DNA of 64,000 nt, taken from assembly GCA_965221145.1 (NCBI GenBank), contig OZ244877.1, positions 3,844,001 through 3,908,000 of the forward strand, in the 5' to 3' direction. The DNA is from Bin5 sp965221145. GTDB taxonomy: Bacteria > Chloroflexota > Anaerolineae > Caldilineales > Caldilineaceae. The notes beneath the pieces are model-generated. The model was not told the origin of the DNA. It worked only from the letters and a program-made list of their open reading frames with translations, and ran no database searches. How positions within the stretch are numbered: position 1 is the first letter of the stretch; every line of letters begins with the position of its first letter. Made by a program: the position numbers and the translations under genes. Below, piece by piece: positions 28,733-41,357 of this stretch.

Positions 28733-30709
<1,977 letters not shown>

Positions 30710-30711
30710 CA

Positions 30712-30778
30712 GAATACCAGTGGTTAGTGGACAGTCGATAGTGGACAGTGGGGCGGTTACGAACCACGAGCCACGATT
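30712..30778. repeat. Degenerate AGTGGACAGT intergenic repeat
   Basis: The gap between nuoCD and nuoEF contains repeated words (CAGTGGTTAGTGGACAGTCG, ATAGTGGACAGTGGGG) of the degenerate family seen in other gaps of the window. No gene is present. Confidence 0.5.
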
Positions 30779-30787
30779 CTCTGTAGT

Positions 30788-32650
30788 TTAGCGATCCACT
30801 TCGCCCAGCACGATATCGATCGACCCGATATTGGTGACAACATCGGACAGCATCTCGCCGCGACTGATATGGTCGATGGCGTACAGGTTGTTGAAGCTGG
30901 GGCCGTGAACATGCAGCCGGTACGGCTTGGCCGAACCGTCGCTGTAGACGAAAAAGCCCAACTCGCCCTTGCTGCTCTCGATGCCGTGATAGAAGAAACC
31001 GGGCGGCACGTGGAAGCCTTCGGTCATCAGTTTGAAGTGATGGATCAGCGCCTCCATGCTGACGTCGAGTTCAGCGCGGGGGGGCGCGGCCACTTTGCGA
31101 TTGTTCGACTTGTACAGGCCGCTGGGCAGATTGTCGACCGCCTGCTCCAGAATACGCACGCTCTGACGCAACTCCTCCATGCGCACGGAATAGCGTCCAT
31201 AGCAGTCGCCGCGATCGCTGGTTGGCACCTCAAACTCATAGCCCTCGTAGCCGCTGTAAGGCCGATCGCGGCGCAAGTCCCAGTCGACGCCGCTGCCGCG
31301 CAGCATCGGCCCGGTCAGGCCCATCGACAGCGCATCTTCGCGGCTGATATGGCCGATGTCGGTCAGGCGCTCCTGCCACAGCGGCGCGTCGGTCAACATC
31401 GCCTCGTACTCGCTGATCTTCCGCGGCATCAGGCGGATGAATTCCTTGAGTTCGCCGATAAAGGCGTCGGGCAGATCCTGCCAAACTCCGCCGATGCGAA
31501 TATAGCTGACCGTCAGCCGCGCGCCGCATACCATCTCGAACAGGTCCAGGATCCGCTCCCGCTCGCGGGTGGCGTACATGAGCAGGCTCATGCCTGTGCC
31601 GGACACGTCCAGCACATGGGTGCCCAGCCAGAAAAGGTGGGACGCGATCCGCTGCATTTCTGCCATGATCACCCGGATCACCTGCGCCCGTTCGGGAATC
31701 TCCAGGTCCAGCATATGCTCCACAGTGAGGCAGTAGCCCAGATTGTTGGACATGGAGGACAGATAGTCCATGCGGTCCGTATAGTAGACAAAATCCTTAT
31801 AACGCTTATTCTCGCCGGTCTTCTCGAAGCCGGAATGAAGAAAGCCCAAGTCCGGGTCGATGCTGACGACGCGCTCGCCGTCCAGCTCCACCACCAGGCG
31901 CAGCACACCGTGCGTGCTGGGATGGTGCGGCCCCATGTTGATGACCATGTTCTCGCGGCTCATGCCCGGCGGCAGGTCCGGCGCGGCGCTCTCGGCCGCC
32001 ATGATCTGCGTGCCGAGCGTCTCAAACTCCGGGTCATCCCAGGTGAAGGTGAAGGGCACCTCCTCTCCGCCGAGGGGCGACTGCTTCTGCAGAGGATGGT
32101 TGGGCCAGTTCTTGGGCATCAGAATGCGACGCGGATCCGGGTGTCCGTCAAACCGGATCCCCATCAGATCGTACACCTCCCGCTCCGGCCATTCCGCGCC
32201 GCGGTATATGCCGGTCAGGCTGTCAACGTGGGGCGCAACGCCATTCTTGCCATTGCTGCCATCGCCGTCATTGCAGTCGGTGATAAGCGTCAGATGCCGG
32301 TTGCGGGAATAGGAACGGAACTGATAGACCGTCTGAAAGCGGGCGTCATCGCCGTTCAGGGGCAGACGCGAACGGTCCACGCTGGTCACGTCGATGAGGA
32401 TTTCATAACTGAGTTGGGGATCATCGCGCAGGAACTTGGCAAGCGCCTTCAATTGCCCCGGTTTCACGTGGACGACCGGATTGTCGTAGTGCAGACCGGC
32501 GGCGATGACATCCTCGCCGAACCGCTCGCTAATCAGCCGTATATCGTCGCTCTCACCGGTTGGCGGGGGCGCGAGCGCGGGAATGCCCGGCGGATTCAGC
32601 GTGCGCTGGGTCTCGTATGTACGAATGATCGGTGCAACATCAAGAGGCAT
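30788..32650 (-). CDS. nuoCD: Fused NADH-quinone oxidoreductase subunits C and D
   Basis: This 620-residue protein fuses NuoC (about 30-215) and NuoD (about 230-620). The NuoC domain shows FRSYSRNRHLTL and the EWPEREVYDLMGIRFDGHPDPRRILMP region. The NuoD domain shows MGPHHPSTHGVLRLVVELDGE in part, GFLHSGFEKTGENK, the quinone-binding His and Tyr region and the C-terminal GSIDIVLGEVDR. C-D fusion is known from Escherichia coli and others. The linker (QIMAAESAAPDLPPGM) is short. It follows nuoB by 48 bp. Confidence 0.95.
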   Translation of the reverse strand: MPLDVAPIIRTYETQRTLNPPGIPALAPPPTGESDDIRLISERFGEDVIAAGLHYDNPVVHVKPGQLKALAKFLRDDPQLSYEILIDVTSVDRSRLPLNGDDARFQTVYQFRSYSRNRHLTLITDCNDGDGSNGKNGVAPHVDSLTGIYRGAEWPEREVYDLMGIRFDGHPDPRRILMPKNWPNHPLQKQSPLGGEEVPFTFTWDDPEFETLGTQIMAAESAAPDLPPGMSRENMVINMGPHHPSTHGVLRLVVELDGERVVSIDPDLGFLHSGFEKTGENKRYKDFVYYTDRMDYLSSMSNNLGYCLTVEHMLDLEIPERAQVIRVIMAEMQRIASHLFWLGTHVLDVSGTGMSLLMYATRERERILDLFEMVCGARLTVSYIRIGGVWQDLPDAFIGELKEFIRLMPRKISEYEAMLTDAPLWQERLTDIGHISREDALSMGLTGPMLRGSGVDWDLRRDRPYSGYEGYEFEVPTSDRGDCYGRYSVRMEELRQSVRILEQAVDNLPSGLYKSNNRKVAAPPRAELDVSMEALIHHFKLMTEGFHVPPGFFYHGIESSKGELGFFVYSDGSAKPYRLHVHGPSFNNLYAIDHISRGEMLSDVVTNIGSIDIVLGEVDR

Positions 32651-32698
32651 CTCACATCCCCTGGGGTCGCAGACGACTCGCCTGCCATGTATCCGCTC

Positions 32699-33226
32699 TT
32701 ATCCGCCGAGTGGCATAATCTCGTCAACTGCCAACTGCTCGTCAACCGGGCGGCTAACCGCAATCGTCTCACGCGCCTGTTTCGCCCGCAGCATATCCAA
32801 CGCGTAGAGCAGCGACTCTGGCCGCGGCGGGCAGCCGGGCACGTATACATCGACGGGGATGATCTTGTCCACCCCCTGAATGATGGCGTAATTGTTAAAG
32901 GGGCCGCCGGCGCTGGCGCAAATGCCCATCGCGATCACCCATTTGGGCGCGGACATCTGATCGTAGATGCGCTTGATAACCGGCGCCATTTTGTTGCTCA
33001 CGCGGCCGGACACGATCATCAGGTCGGCTTGGCGCGGGCTGGCGCGAAACAGTTCGGAGCCGTAGCGGGCAATGTCGTGGCGGGCCGTGCCGGTCGCGAT
33101 CATCTCCATCGCGCAGCAGGCCAGCCCGAATAGAAGCGGCCACGTGCTATTGGCCCGCCCCCAGTTGATGACGCTGTCGAGCGTGGTTGTCATAATGCCT
33201 TCAGGAACCTTTTCTTCTAAGCCCAT
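32699..33226 (-). CDS. nuoB: NADH-quinone oxidoreductase subunit B (set 1)
   Basis: This 175-residue subunit holds cluster N2, the final electron donor to quinone. The ligands are in LACCAMEM (tandem Cys), SGRVSNKMAPVIKRIYDQM, GICASAGGPFNNY and VPGCPPRPE. The start at 33226 is chosen because AAAGGA precedes it; the frame is open upstream to 33298. It lies 150 bp after the nuoA stop, an unusually wide gap in which I see nothing else. No second nuoB occurs in the window. Confidence 0.95.
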   Translation of the reverse strand: MGLEEKVPEGIMTTTLDSVINWGRANSTWPLLFGLACCAMEMIATGTARHDIARYGSELFRASPRQADLMIVSGRVSNKMAPVIKRIYDQMSAPKWVIAMGICASAGGPFNNYAIIQGVDKIIPVDVYVPGCPPRPESLLYALDMLRAKQARETIAVSRPVDEQLAVDEIMPLGG

Positions 33227-33376
33227 TTCCGTTCCTTTGCATCTGTATCTCTGCGACCGAGCGGAGGCGGCACATTCCAGTCGCAGGGTCTCGCTCACAA
33301 AACTCAGGGGCTACAGCAATTTTCTTTGGCTATCAAGTGTTGAGAGTTTCCGCGCGGCCGCCTGTTCCTTCGGTCT

Positions 33377-33733
33377 CTAATCCCAGTCGAGAGCGCCCTT
33401 TTTCCATTCGTAGAGGAAACCTACCACAAGAACGATGAAAAAGGGAACCATTGCCAACAGTGCAAAGAGGCGCAGGTCTCTCAGGACGGCGGCCCAGGGG
33501 TAGAGGAAGATCACTTCAATATCGAAGATCAGGAAAAGCATGGCGACAAGATAGTACTTGACCGGGAACCGTCGGCGGGCGTCGGCGAAAGGGATAATCC
33601 CCGACTCATACGGTTCCAGCTTCTGGTTGTTGCGCTCGCGTGGGCCAAGCAAGGAGGGCAGGCCAATGGTGATCACACCAAATCCGGCCGCCAGAACGAT
33701 CAGTATCAGCAGTGGCAGGTAATCGCTTGCCAT
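33377..33733 (-). CDS. nuoA: NADH-quinone oxidoreductase subunit A (set 1)
   Basis: This 118-residue membrane subunit has three segments, the YESG motif in the mobile loop (Ser in place of the common Cys), and the typical FPVKYYLVAMLFLIFDIEVIFLYPWA block with its acidic pair. AAGGA lies upstream of the ATG at 33733. It begins the complete operon and is preceded by a promoter at 33850-33879. Confidence 0.94.
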   Translation of the reverse strand: MASDYLPLLILIVLAAGFGVITIGLPSLLGPRERNNQKLEPYESGIIPFADARRRFPVKYYLVAMLFLIFDIEVIFLYPWAAVLRDLRLFALLAMVPFFIVLVVGFLYEWKKGALDWD

Positions 33734-33849
33734 CCCGATATTCCTTTTCAACTCAGCCGCCGCCCGTCGCGGGGACAGTGACGTTGGTTGGCTTCGGCGC
33801 TTCTGACAGGATTGGGGAACTGTTCGTGCAATTTTCCACGAACGAAGCT

Positions 33850-33879
33850 ATTCTAGCACGAACTGAAGTCGGTTGTCAA
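33850..33879 (-). promoter_or_regulatory. Promoter of the complete nuo operon
   Basis: On the minus strand TTGACA (33879-33874), an 18-bp spacer and TAGAAT (33855-33850) preceded by TGC form a near-consensus promoter with extended -10. The leader to nuoA would be about 110 nt. Confidence 0.7.
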
Positions 33880-34024
33880 AGCCATTTGGCAATAAATCTG
33901 CCGTTGAGACGGCGCGACGGGCCGAATTGTCCGATCTTATCGACTCTCTCGGCCTGTCTTTGTGAAAACAGCGCCAAGTTGCGCATTGCCGCTCAATTCA
34001 ACGCGTTTGCGCAGGGTGCAGACT

Positions 34025-34053
34025 TTCGCTTTCGGAAATCGCTATGCTATACT
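34025..34053 (+). promoter_or_regulatory. Promoter of the second nuo cluster
   Basis: TATACT at 34048-34053 is preceded by TGC (extended -10). The -35 area (TTCGCT near 34025) is weak. It lies about 43 bp upstream of the second nuoA start. Confidence 0.5.
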
Positions 34054-34096
34054 TTCGCGGGACTTTGTACATTTCCACACAAACGGAATTTTGGCG

Positions 34097-34453
34097 ATGC
34101 TGAGTCAGTATTTCTTCATTTTAATCATGTCCGGCCTGGCGGTCGTGTTGCCACTCGCCGCCATCGTGATGGGACACTTCCTCGGCCCCCGACGGCCTGA
34201 TGAGATCAAGAACGACATCTACGAAAGCGGTGTGGAGACGATCGGCGAGACATGGGTGCAGTTTCGCGCCCAATACTATCTGATCGGCCTTGTTTTCGTC
34301 GTCTTTGATGTCGAAGCGCTATTTCTCTTCCCGATCGCCGTGGCCTACCAGCAGTTGGAGATGTTCGCAGTGCTGGCGACGATCTTCTTTGTCCTACTAC
34401 TGGTTATCGGGCTGTTGTACGATTGGCGCAAGGGCGCCCTGGAATGGCAGTAG
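34097..34453 (+). CDS. nuoA: NADH-quinone oxidoreductase subunit A (set 2)
   Basis: This 118-residue membrane subunit has three segments and the acidic FVVFDVEALFLFPIAVAY block, with YESGVETIGETW in the mobile loop where set 1 has YESGIIPFADAR. The ATG at 34097 (MLSQYFF) gives a normal family length; the frame is open upstream to 33962 but that would add 45 atypical residues across the promoter. It opens the membrane-arm-only cluster nuoA-H-J-K-L-M-N. Confidence 0.92.
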   Translation: MLSQYFFILIMSGLAVVLPLAAIVMGHFLGPRRPDEIKNDIYESGVETIGETWVQFRAQYYLIGLVFVVFDVEALFLFPIAVAYQQLEMFAVLATIFFVLLLVIGLLYDWRKGALEWQ

Positions 34454-34528
34454 GCCCGCCAGTGATACCTGCCGTGGCTTGTGGGGTCCCCCACTGTCCA
34501 CGAATCACTGCATTTCGGAGGCACTTAT

Positions 34529-35770
34529 ATGCAGATTACCCAATGGAGCGATGCGCTTTCCGCTTGGCTCATGGGATTGGGGCTGCCCGGCTGGGCGGCG
34601 ATCGTTCTTGTGTACGCGGTCGGTTCCTTCATTCTGATCAACTACGGCATGTTGTCGGTGCTGCTGTTGATCTGGATCACGCGCAAGGTCATCAGCCGGA
34701 TGCAGGACCGCATTGGCCCCAACCGCGTCGGCAAATTCGGCCTGCTCCAGACGGCCGCGGATGCGGCCAAGCTGCTCTCCAAAGAGGACATCACGCCCCG
34801 CGAGGCCGACAAGATCGCATTCAACCTGTCGCCGATTCTGGCCGTATCCGGCGTGTTAATGCTGCTGGCGGTGATCCCCTTTGCGCCGGGGCTGACCGGA
34901 GTCGACCTGAACATCTCAGCCCTTTATGTTGTGGCGCTCGGCTCGATTGGCATTATGGCTGCGCTGATGGCCGGATGGGGCAGCAACAATAAGTATGCCT
35001 TGCTGGCCGGTTTCCGCGTGGTGGCGCAGCTTCTCAGCTACGAGATCCCGCTGGTGCTGGCAATCCTGACGGTCGTGCTGCTGACCGGCTCGATGCGCTT
35101 CGGCCACATAGTCGAAGTCCAGTCGCTGCATGTGGGCGGCTTTAATCTCGGTCTGGGCTGGCTCGGCATCGTCATGCCGGGCGCGCTGCTCATCTTCTTT
35201 ATCAGTTCGCTGGCCGAGGCGGAGTTGACGCCTTTCGACCTGTTGGAAGCGGAATCGGAACTGATCGCCGGATTCCACATCGAGTATTCGGGCATGAAGT
35301 TCGCCATGTTCTTCCTGGCCCAATTCCTGAACGCCTGGATTCTTGCGGCCGTGGGCGTTACCCTCTTCCTGGGGGGCTGGCAAGGCCCCGGCGTCGGTCT
35401 GCCGGTCATCGGCCCGTTGCTGGGACTCGGCTACTTTTTCATTAAAGTGTACGGTGTCTATGTCCTCCAACAGTGGATCCGGGGCACCTTCCCTCGCATT
35501 CGCATCGATCAGATGATGTACTTTGCCTGGAAGGTACTGGTTCCGCTGATGATCGCCCTGATCGTTGTCCAGGCCATTGTACAGAAGCTGCCGACCCCGG
35601 TTGCCGTTCAATACGCGCTGATTTTTGTCGCCAATATCGGCGTGCTGGCCATCGTTTCCAATATCCTGCAAAGGTATTTCCGCAGCGAGCAGATCCGCAC
35701 CAAGCGTTCATTCGAACCCGCCTCGCTCATCGGTACGATGCAGATCACTGAAGACGGCACAATGTATTAA
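34529..35770 (+). CDS. nuoH: NADH-quinone oxidoreductase subunit H (set 2), divergent
   Basis: This 413-residue membrane subunit is about 90 residues longer than its set 1 counterpart because of a C-terminal extension with another hydrophobic segment and a polar tail. The first loop is ITRKVISRMQDRIGPNR, lacking the Glu of the usual ERK motif. The acidic loop is LAEAELTPFDLLEAESELIAG in essence: the ETNR of set 1 has become EAEL, while the later acidic residues remain. CGGAGG lies 7 nt before the ATG at 34529. These changes lie in the region that normally contacts NuoB, NuoD and the quinone, which suggests a different electron-input partner. Confidence 0.93.
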   Translation: MQITQWSDALSAWLMGLGLPGWAAIVLVYAVGSFILINYGMLSVLLLIWITRKVISRMQDRIGPNRVGKFGLLQTAADAAKLLSKEDITPREADKIAFNLSPILAVSGVLMLLAVIPFAPGLTGVDLNISALYVVALGSIGIMAALMAGWGSNNKYALLAGFRVVAQLLSYEIPLVLAILTVVLLTGSMRFGHIVEVQSLHVGGFNLGLGWLGIVMPGALLIFFISSLAEAELTPFDLLEAESELIAGFHIEYSGMKFAMFFLAQFLNAWILAAVGVTLFLGGWQGPGVGLPVIGPLLGLGYFFIKVYGVYVLQQWIRGTFPRIRIDQMMYFAWKVLVPLMIALIVVQAIVQKLPTPVAVQYALIFVANIGVLAIVSNILQRYFRSEQIRTKRSFEPASLIGTMQITEDGTMY

Positions 35771-35844
35771 ATGCAGTTCGCGACGGGTTTTCATCCTGCT
35801 TCAACCGTTCAATCGGCAAATCACGATCAAAGGCAGGGAGTTTC

Positions 35845-36447
35845 ATGCAGCTACCGTTGGGTATAGAAGTTCCGATTCCAACATTTGAGCAGTTCGTGTT
35901 CATACAGGTGGCGTTGCTGACCGCTGTGGCCGGTCTGGCGGTTGTGACCAGCCGCAACCTCTTCCACAGCGCTCTAGCCCTGACGCTGACCTTTTTCGGC
36001 GTGGCCGGGGTCTATGTCTTTCTGGAGGCTGAGTTCCTGGCGGTGAGTCAAGTTCTGGTGTACGTCGGCGCCATAGCCATGCTGATCGCCTTCGCGATTA
36101 TGCTCACCCGCAGCATGATGTACGGGCGCACGTCGCCGCTGAACAGCCAGTGGGGCAAGTCATCCCTGTTCGCCCTGCTCTTCTTTATCGGGCTGATGGC
36201 CTTTGCGCGCGCCACGCCTTGGCCGACCGCGGATGAGATGGTTGTCGCCGACGAAGCAATCGTCGACGCGCTGGGCGTCCCGCCCCGTCTTGTCGTATGG
36301 CCTGCGGATCGAGTTATCGCTGACGAGGCGCTGATCAGAGCGTTGGGGCAAGAGTTTGTTACAACATACGTTATCGCATTTGAAGTGCTCGGTCTGCTGC
36401 TGCTGCTGGCGCTGGTCGGCGCCGTGATGCTGGCGCGCGATAGTTAA
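35845..36447 (+). CDS. nuoJ: NADH-quinone oxidoreductase subunit J (set 2)
   Basis: This 200-residue membrane subunit has the NuoJ blocks TSRNLFHSALALTLTFFGVAGVYVFLEAEFL, VSQVLVYVGAIAMLIAFAIML and VIAFEVLGLLLLLALVGAVMLA in part. Compared with set 1 the loop between the fourth and fifth segments is longer (about 115-175). It lies 74 bp after nuoH and 73 bp before nuoK. Confidence 0.9.
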   Translation: MQLPLGIEVPIPTFEQFVFIQVALLTAVAGLAVVTSRNLFHSALALTLTFFGVAGVYVFLEAEFLAVSQVLVYVGAIAMLIAFAIMLTRSMMYGRTSPLNSQWGKSSLFALLFFIGLMAFARATPWPTADEMVVADEAIVDALGVPPRLVVWPADRVIADEALIRALGQEFVTTYVIAFEVLGLLLLLALVGAVMLARDS

Positions 36448-36520
36448 CACCGGTTGACAGCCGCACAAGGTCGCTGCCGTAACGGGTCACTGGCCACTGC
36501 AATTCTCTGAGGTTGATTTT

Positions 36521-36835
36521 ATGGTTCCGCTAAGTTGGTATCTGATGCTCGCCGCCTTCCTGTTTTCATGCGGTCTGTATGGCGCGCTTGCCCGGCGCAA
36601 TGCCATCGCCATGCTCATGGGGATCGAGTTGATGCTCAACGCTGCCAACATCAACCTGGTGGCGTTCTGGCGTCATGGCGTCGGCCCAATGGCGGACCTG
36701 ACCGGTCAGGTTTTCGCCGTGCTGATCATTGGTCTGGCCGCGGCCGAGGCCGTCGTGGGCCTGGCGCTGATCATCTCCGTCTACCGGGAACGGCGCACCA
36801 TCGACGTCGACGAACTGGACATTCTGGCAGGATAA
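36521..36835 (+). CDS. nuoK: NADH-quinone oxidoreductase subunit K (set 2)
   Basis: This 104-residue subunit has three membrane segments and both conserved glutamates (MGIELMLNAANINLVAF and AAAEAVVGLALIISVYR). The C-terminus (TIDVDELDIL) matches the family. A GAGG lies upstream of the ATG. The intact glutamates suggest that proton translocation is retained in this set. Confidence 0.92.
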   Translation: MVPLSWYLMLAAFLFSCGLYGALARRNAIAMLMGIELMLNAANINLVAFWRHGVGPMADLTGQVFAVLIIGLAAAEAVVGLALIISVYRERRTIDVDELDILAG

Positions 36836-36844
36836 GCGACTACG

Positions 36845-37228
36845 GTGGCCGCCGGTCACCGGGGTTTCACAATTGTGGCCAAGAAGCAGCTGACGGGAAC
36901 ACTTGAAGAACAGTGCAGTTTCCTTTACCAGCTCGCGCAAGAGAAGATTGCGAGCGGCAACTACACCGGCGCCGTCTATGCGCTGAAAGAGATCGTCAAG
37001 CATCAACCGGATTACGGAGACGCGGCACAGTTGCTGGCAGCGGCTCGGCAGCAGAAGAAGAAGCAGACGAACCGAATCATGATCTCACTCGTCGGCGCGG
37101 CACTTGCTGTCGGCATCGGTTCCGCCAGTGGGCTGCACAACGATCTGTGGCTGTTAATCCTGGCGTTCGCCGGCTTGCTGCTTGGGTATGGGGCAGCCAA
37201 CCTGATTCAAAGTTATGCCAAGTCATAG
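36845..37228 (+). CDS. Small helical-repeat protein with C-terminal membrane segments
   Basis: This protein of up to 127 residues lies between nuoK and nuoL of the second set, 9 bp after nuoK. The N-terminal half (about 18-70) looks like a single TPR-type hairpin pair (EEQCSFLYQLAQEKIASGNY, AVYALKEIVKHQPDYGDAAQ) followed by a Lys/Gln-rich stretch (QQKKKQTN). The C-terminal half has two hydrophobic segments (about 79-92 and 98-118). The start is uncertain: GTG at 36845 or GTG at 36875. I do not recognise a named family. Its position suggests an accessory or assembly factor for the second complex. Confidence 0.65.
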   Translation: MAAGHRGFTIVAKKQLTGTLEEQCSFLYQLAQEKIASGNYTGAVYALKEIVKHQPDYGDAAQLLAAARQQKKKQTNRIMISLVGAALAVGIGSASGLHNDLWLLILAFAGLLLGYGAANLIQSYAKS

Positions 37229-37297
37229 GCAAACGTGAGACAACTTAAATTGACTACACGAAATCGTCTGGTTTCCATTTAATCTTGAGGCTTTTTT

Positions 37298-39529
37298 ATG
37301 GAAGGACTTTTTAGCGTCACCTGGGTCGTGCCGATTCCTCCCTTTCTGGCATTCCTGGCGATCATACTCTTCCTCAATAGCAATAAACGGGGCAGCGCGC
37401 TGACTGCGATTGGCGCCGCTCTCATCAGCTGCCTGCTGGGATGGGGCATCGCCTTCACTTCGTTCTTCCGCGATCACTTTGGCGAACACCCGATTGACGA
37501 GGCGATCTACACGATCCCCACCGGCAACACCGAGTTCGTCATCGGCTATGGGGTGGACCCGTCCAACGCCCTGATGCTCTTCATGGTGCCCTTCCTGGTG
37601 TTGATGATCTTCATCTACTCCAGCGGCTACATGAGCTTCCCCGGCCATCTGCGCGCCGCGCAGTATCCGACCGCGTACGCGCAGGGCAAGGACCCCCGCT
37701 ACAGCCGCTTCATGGCCTATATCTGCCTGTTCGCAACCGGCATGTTGGGATTGGTCGTCGCCAACAATCTGCTCCAGTTCTTTGTTTTCTGGGAGGTGAT
37801 GGGGCTGTGCAGCTATCTCCTCATCGGCTTCTGGTACGAAAAGGCGTCGGCCAGGGCGGCGGCGGTGAAGGCGTTCATCACCACGCGCATCGGCGATGCC
37901 CTCCTTATGATCGGCATGATTCTGCTGTACGTGCGCAGCGAGCCGAGCAGCCTGCGCTTCAGCGAACTGTTCACCGAACACAATCTGGACCAACTCGCCC
38001 ATTCGCTGGTCAATTTGCCCCTGTTCGGCGAAGTCCACTGGATTTCGCTGATCGGCGTGTTGATCTTCTGCGGCGCCATCGGCAAGAGCGCCCAGTTCCC
38101 GCTGCACATCTGGCTGCCGGACGCGATGGAAGGCCCGACGCCGGTCAGCGCCATGATTCACGCGGCGACGATGGTGTCGGCAGGCGTTTTCCTGCTGGTG
38201 CGCATGTTCCCGATCTATGAATTTTCCGGTGAAGTTTCCGGCAGTACACTTCAGTTCGTCGCCTTCATCGGCGCATTCACCGCCCTGTTCGCGGCCACCA
38301 TCGCCGTGGCCCAGTGGGACATAAAACGCGTGCTGGCCTACTCCACCATCTCGCAGCTCGGCTATATGGTGGCGGCCATCGGGATGGGTGCATACGTGGC
38401 CGCGCTCTTCCATCTGCTGACCCACGCCTTCTTCAAGGCGCTCCTGTTCCTCGGCTCCGGCAGCGTGATTCACGGGGTCGAGCATGGCTACCATCACGCG
38501 CACGAACATGGGGAGGGGCACGGCGAAGCGGCTGACCACCAGGGCGGAGAGCATATCGTGCGCCGCGTCGACGGCGTGCTCGATACAGAAAACGCCCAGG
38601 ATATGCGCAACATGGGCGGCCTGCTGGAACGGATGCCGCGCACAGGCTGGACGTTCATCATTGGCGGGCTGGCCCTGTCCGGCTTCCCGCTCGTAACCGC
38701 CGGCTTCTGGTCCAAGGATGAGATTCTGGCCGTGGCCTGGGATGGCAACCACCAGTGGGTTTTCTGGACGCTGGCGCTAGCGGCATTCCTGACCGCCTTT
38801 TACACTATGCGCCAGATAGGGCTGACTTTTCTGGGCAAGGCGCGCACTGAGGGAGCCTCCCATGCGCCGGAGAGCGTCGCCAGCATGACGACGCCACTCA
38901 TCCTGATCAGCTTCTTCGCCATCGCCGCCGGATGGGTCGGCATCCCGGCCTCATTCCCGGTGCTGGGCGGCATGGTTCCCAACTGGATCGAGCAATTCCT
39001 CGAACCCTATATGGAGTACATGCACCTGCATCCCCACCATCTTGCCTTCCATTTCATGCCGCTGGCGGTTTCGCTGATCGTTGCGCTGGGCGGCCTTGGC
39101 GCAGGCTATCTGGTCTATGGCAAGGGCTTGAGTGAGGGGCAGACGGATCCGGTCGCCCGTCTGCTCGGTCCGATCTGGTGGATGTGGCACCGCAAGTACT
39201 GGATCGACGAGTTGTACAACGGCACGATCGTTCTGTTCACGATGTGGCTGAGCCGCTTCCTGGCCCTGTTCGACCGCGAGTGGGTTATTGACTGGATCGT
39301 GAACGGCGTCGGTCGGCTTGCCATGCAGTTCAGCGAACTCACGTCCGCTTTCGATCGATTCGTGGTTGACGGCTTCGTGGACGGCGTCGGCTGGTTCTCC
39401 GATCAGGCCGGACGCATCGCCCGCCTATTGCAAGATGGCCGCGTCCAGACCTATCTGCTGTTCGGCATGTTGATCCTGGCTGTATGGCTTTTCCTGAACG
39501 TTTTGCCGATGATTCTGACATTGGTCTAA
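37298..39529 (+). CDS. nuoL: NADH-quinone oxidoreductase subunit L (set 2)
   Basis: This 743-residue antiporter-like subunit is about 100 residues longer than set 1. The pumping lysine is conserved (IGKSAQFPLHIWLPDAMEGPT), with FFVFWEVMGLCSYLLIGFWY before it and IKRVLAYSTISQLGYMVAAIG after. An extra loop of roughly 35 residues near 390-420 is rich in His, Glu and Gly (EHGYHHAHEHGEGHGEAADH). The SGFPLVTAGFWSKDEI block and the lateral helix at the C-terminus are present. GAGG precedes the ATG at 37298. Confidence 0.94.
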   Translation: MEGLFSVTWVVPIPPFLAFLAIILFLNSNKRGSALTAIGAALISCLLGWGIAFTSFFRDHFGEHPIDEAIYTIPTGNTEFVIGYGVDPSNALMLFMVPFLVLMIFIYSSGYMSFPGHLRAAQYPTAYAQGKDPRYSRFMAYICLFATGMLGLVVANNLLQFFVFWEVMGLCSYLLIGFWYEKASARAAAVKAFITTRIGDALLMIGMILLYVRSEPSSLRFSELFTEHNLDQLAHSLVNLPLFGEVHWISLIGVLIFCGAIGKSAQFPLHIWLPDAMEGPTPVSAMIHAATMVSAGVFLLVRMFPIYEFSGEVSGSTLQFVAFIGAFTALFAATIAVAQWDIKRVLAYSTISQLGYMVAAIGMGAYVAALFHLLTHAFFKALLFLGSGSVIHGVEHGYHHAHEHGEGHGEAADHQGGEHIVRRVDGVLDTENAQDMRNMGGLLERMPRTGWTFIIGGLALSGFPLVTAGFWSKDEILAVAWDGNHQWVFWTLALAAFLTAFYTMRQIGLTFLGKARTEGASHAPESVASMTTPLILISFFAIAAGWVGIPASFPVLGGMVPNWIEQFLEPYMEYMHLHPHHLAFHFMPLAVSLIVALGGLGAGYLVYGKGLSEGQTDPVARLLGPIWWMWHRKYWIDELYNGTIVLFTMWLSRFLALFDREWVIDWIVNGVGRLAMQFSELTSAFDRFVVDGFVDGVGWFSDQAGRIARLLQDGRVQTYLLFGMLILAVWLFLNVLPMILTLV

Positions 39530-39583
39530 GGAGTCGAGTGACTCACTTCTTTACTTCCAAAAACTCTGTGTGGAGACGGCTTC

Positions 39584-41182
<1,599 letters not shown>

Positions 41183-41357
41183 ATCCCGTTTGAAACCGAG
41201 ACATTTCGGGCGGATAACGCAATTGAAACGTGGCTGTCTCACCTGCCCTTACGCAATAAGGAATTCGCAATACGCAATTCAGAAAAAAGCGGGTTCTCAA
41301 TGTGAACGCACAATAATCTGATCACTGCCGTTGGCGTTTCTGAATGGAGAATAATCC

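Larger units (their letters stand above)
33734..34096. other. Divergent intergenic region of the two nuo clusters
   Basis: This 363-bp region separates the starts of the two nuoA genes. It holds a strong promoter for the minus-strand operon (33850-33879) and an extended -10 for the plus-strand cluster (34048-34053). No gene is evident; the two promoters lie about 170 bp apart, leaving room for shared control. Confidence 0.6.

Noticed and set aside
30869..33133. Long plus-strand ORF (754 residues) opposite nuoCD and nuoB
   Set aside because: It crosses two genuine genes and a gap between them and has no recognisable domain; a shadow ORF.
37223..38752. Long minus-strand ORF (509 residues) opposite nuoL of set 2
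   Set aside because: It is antisense to a clear nuoL, rich in His, Gln, Glu and Arg as expected of a shadow frame in GC-rich coding DNA.
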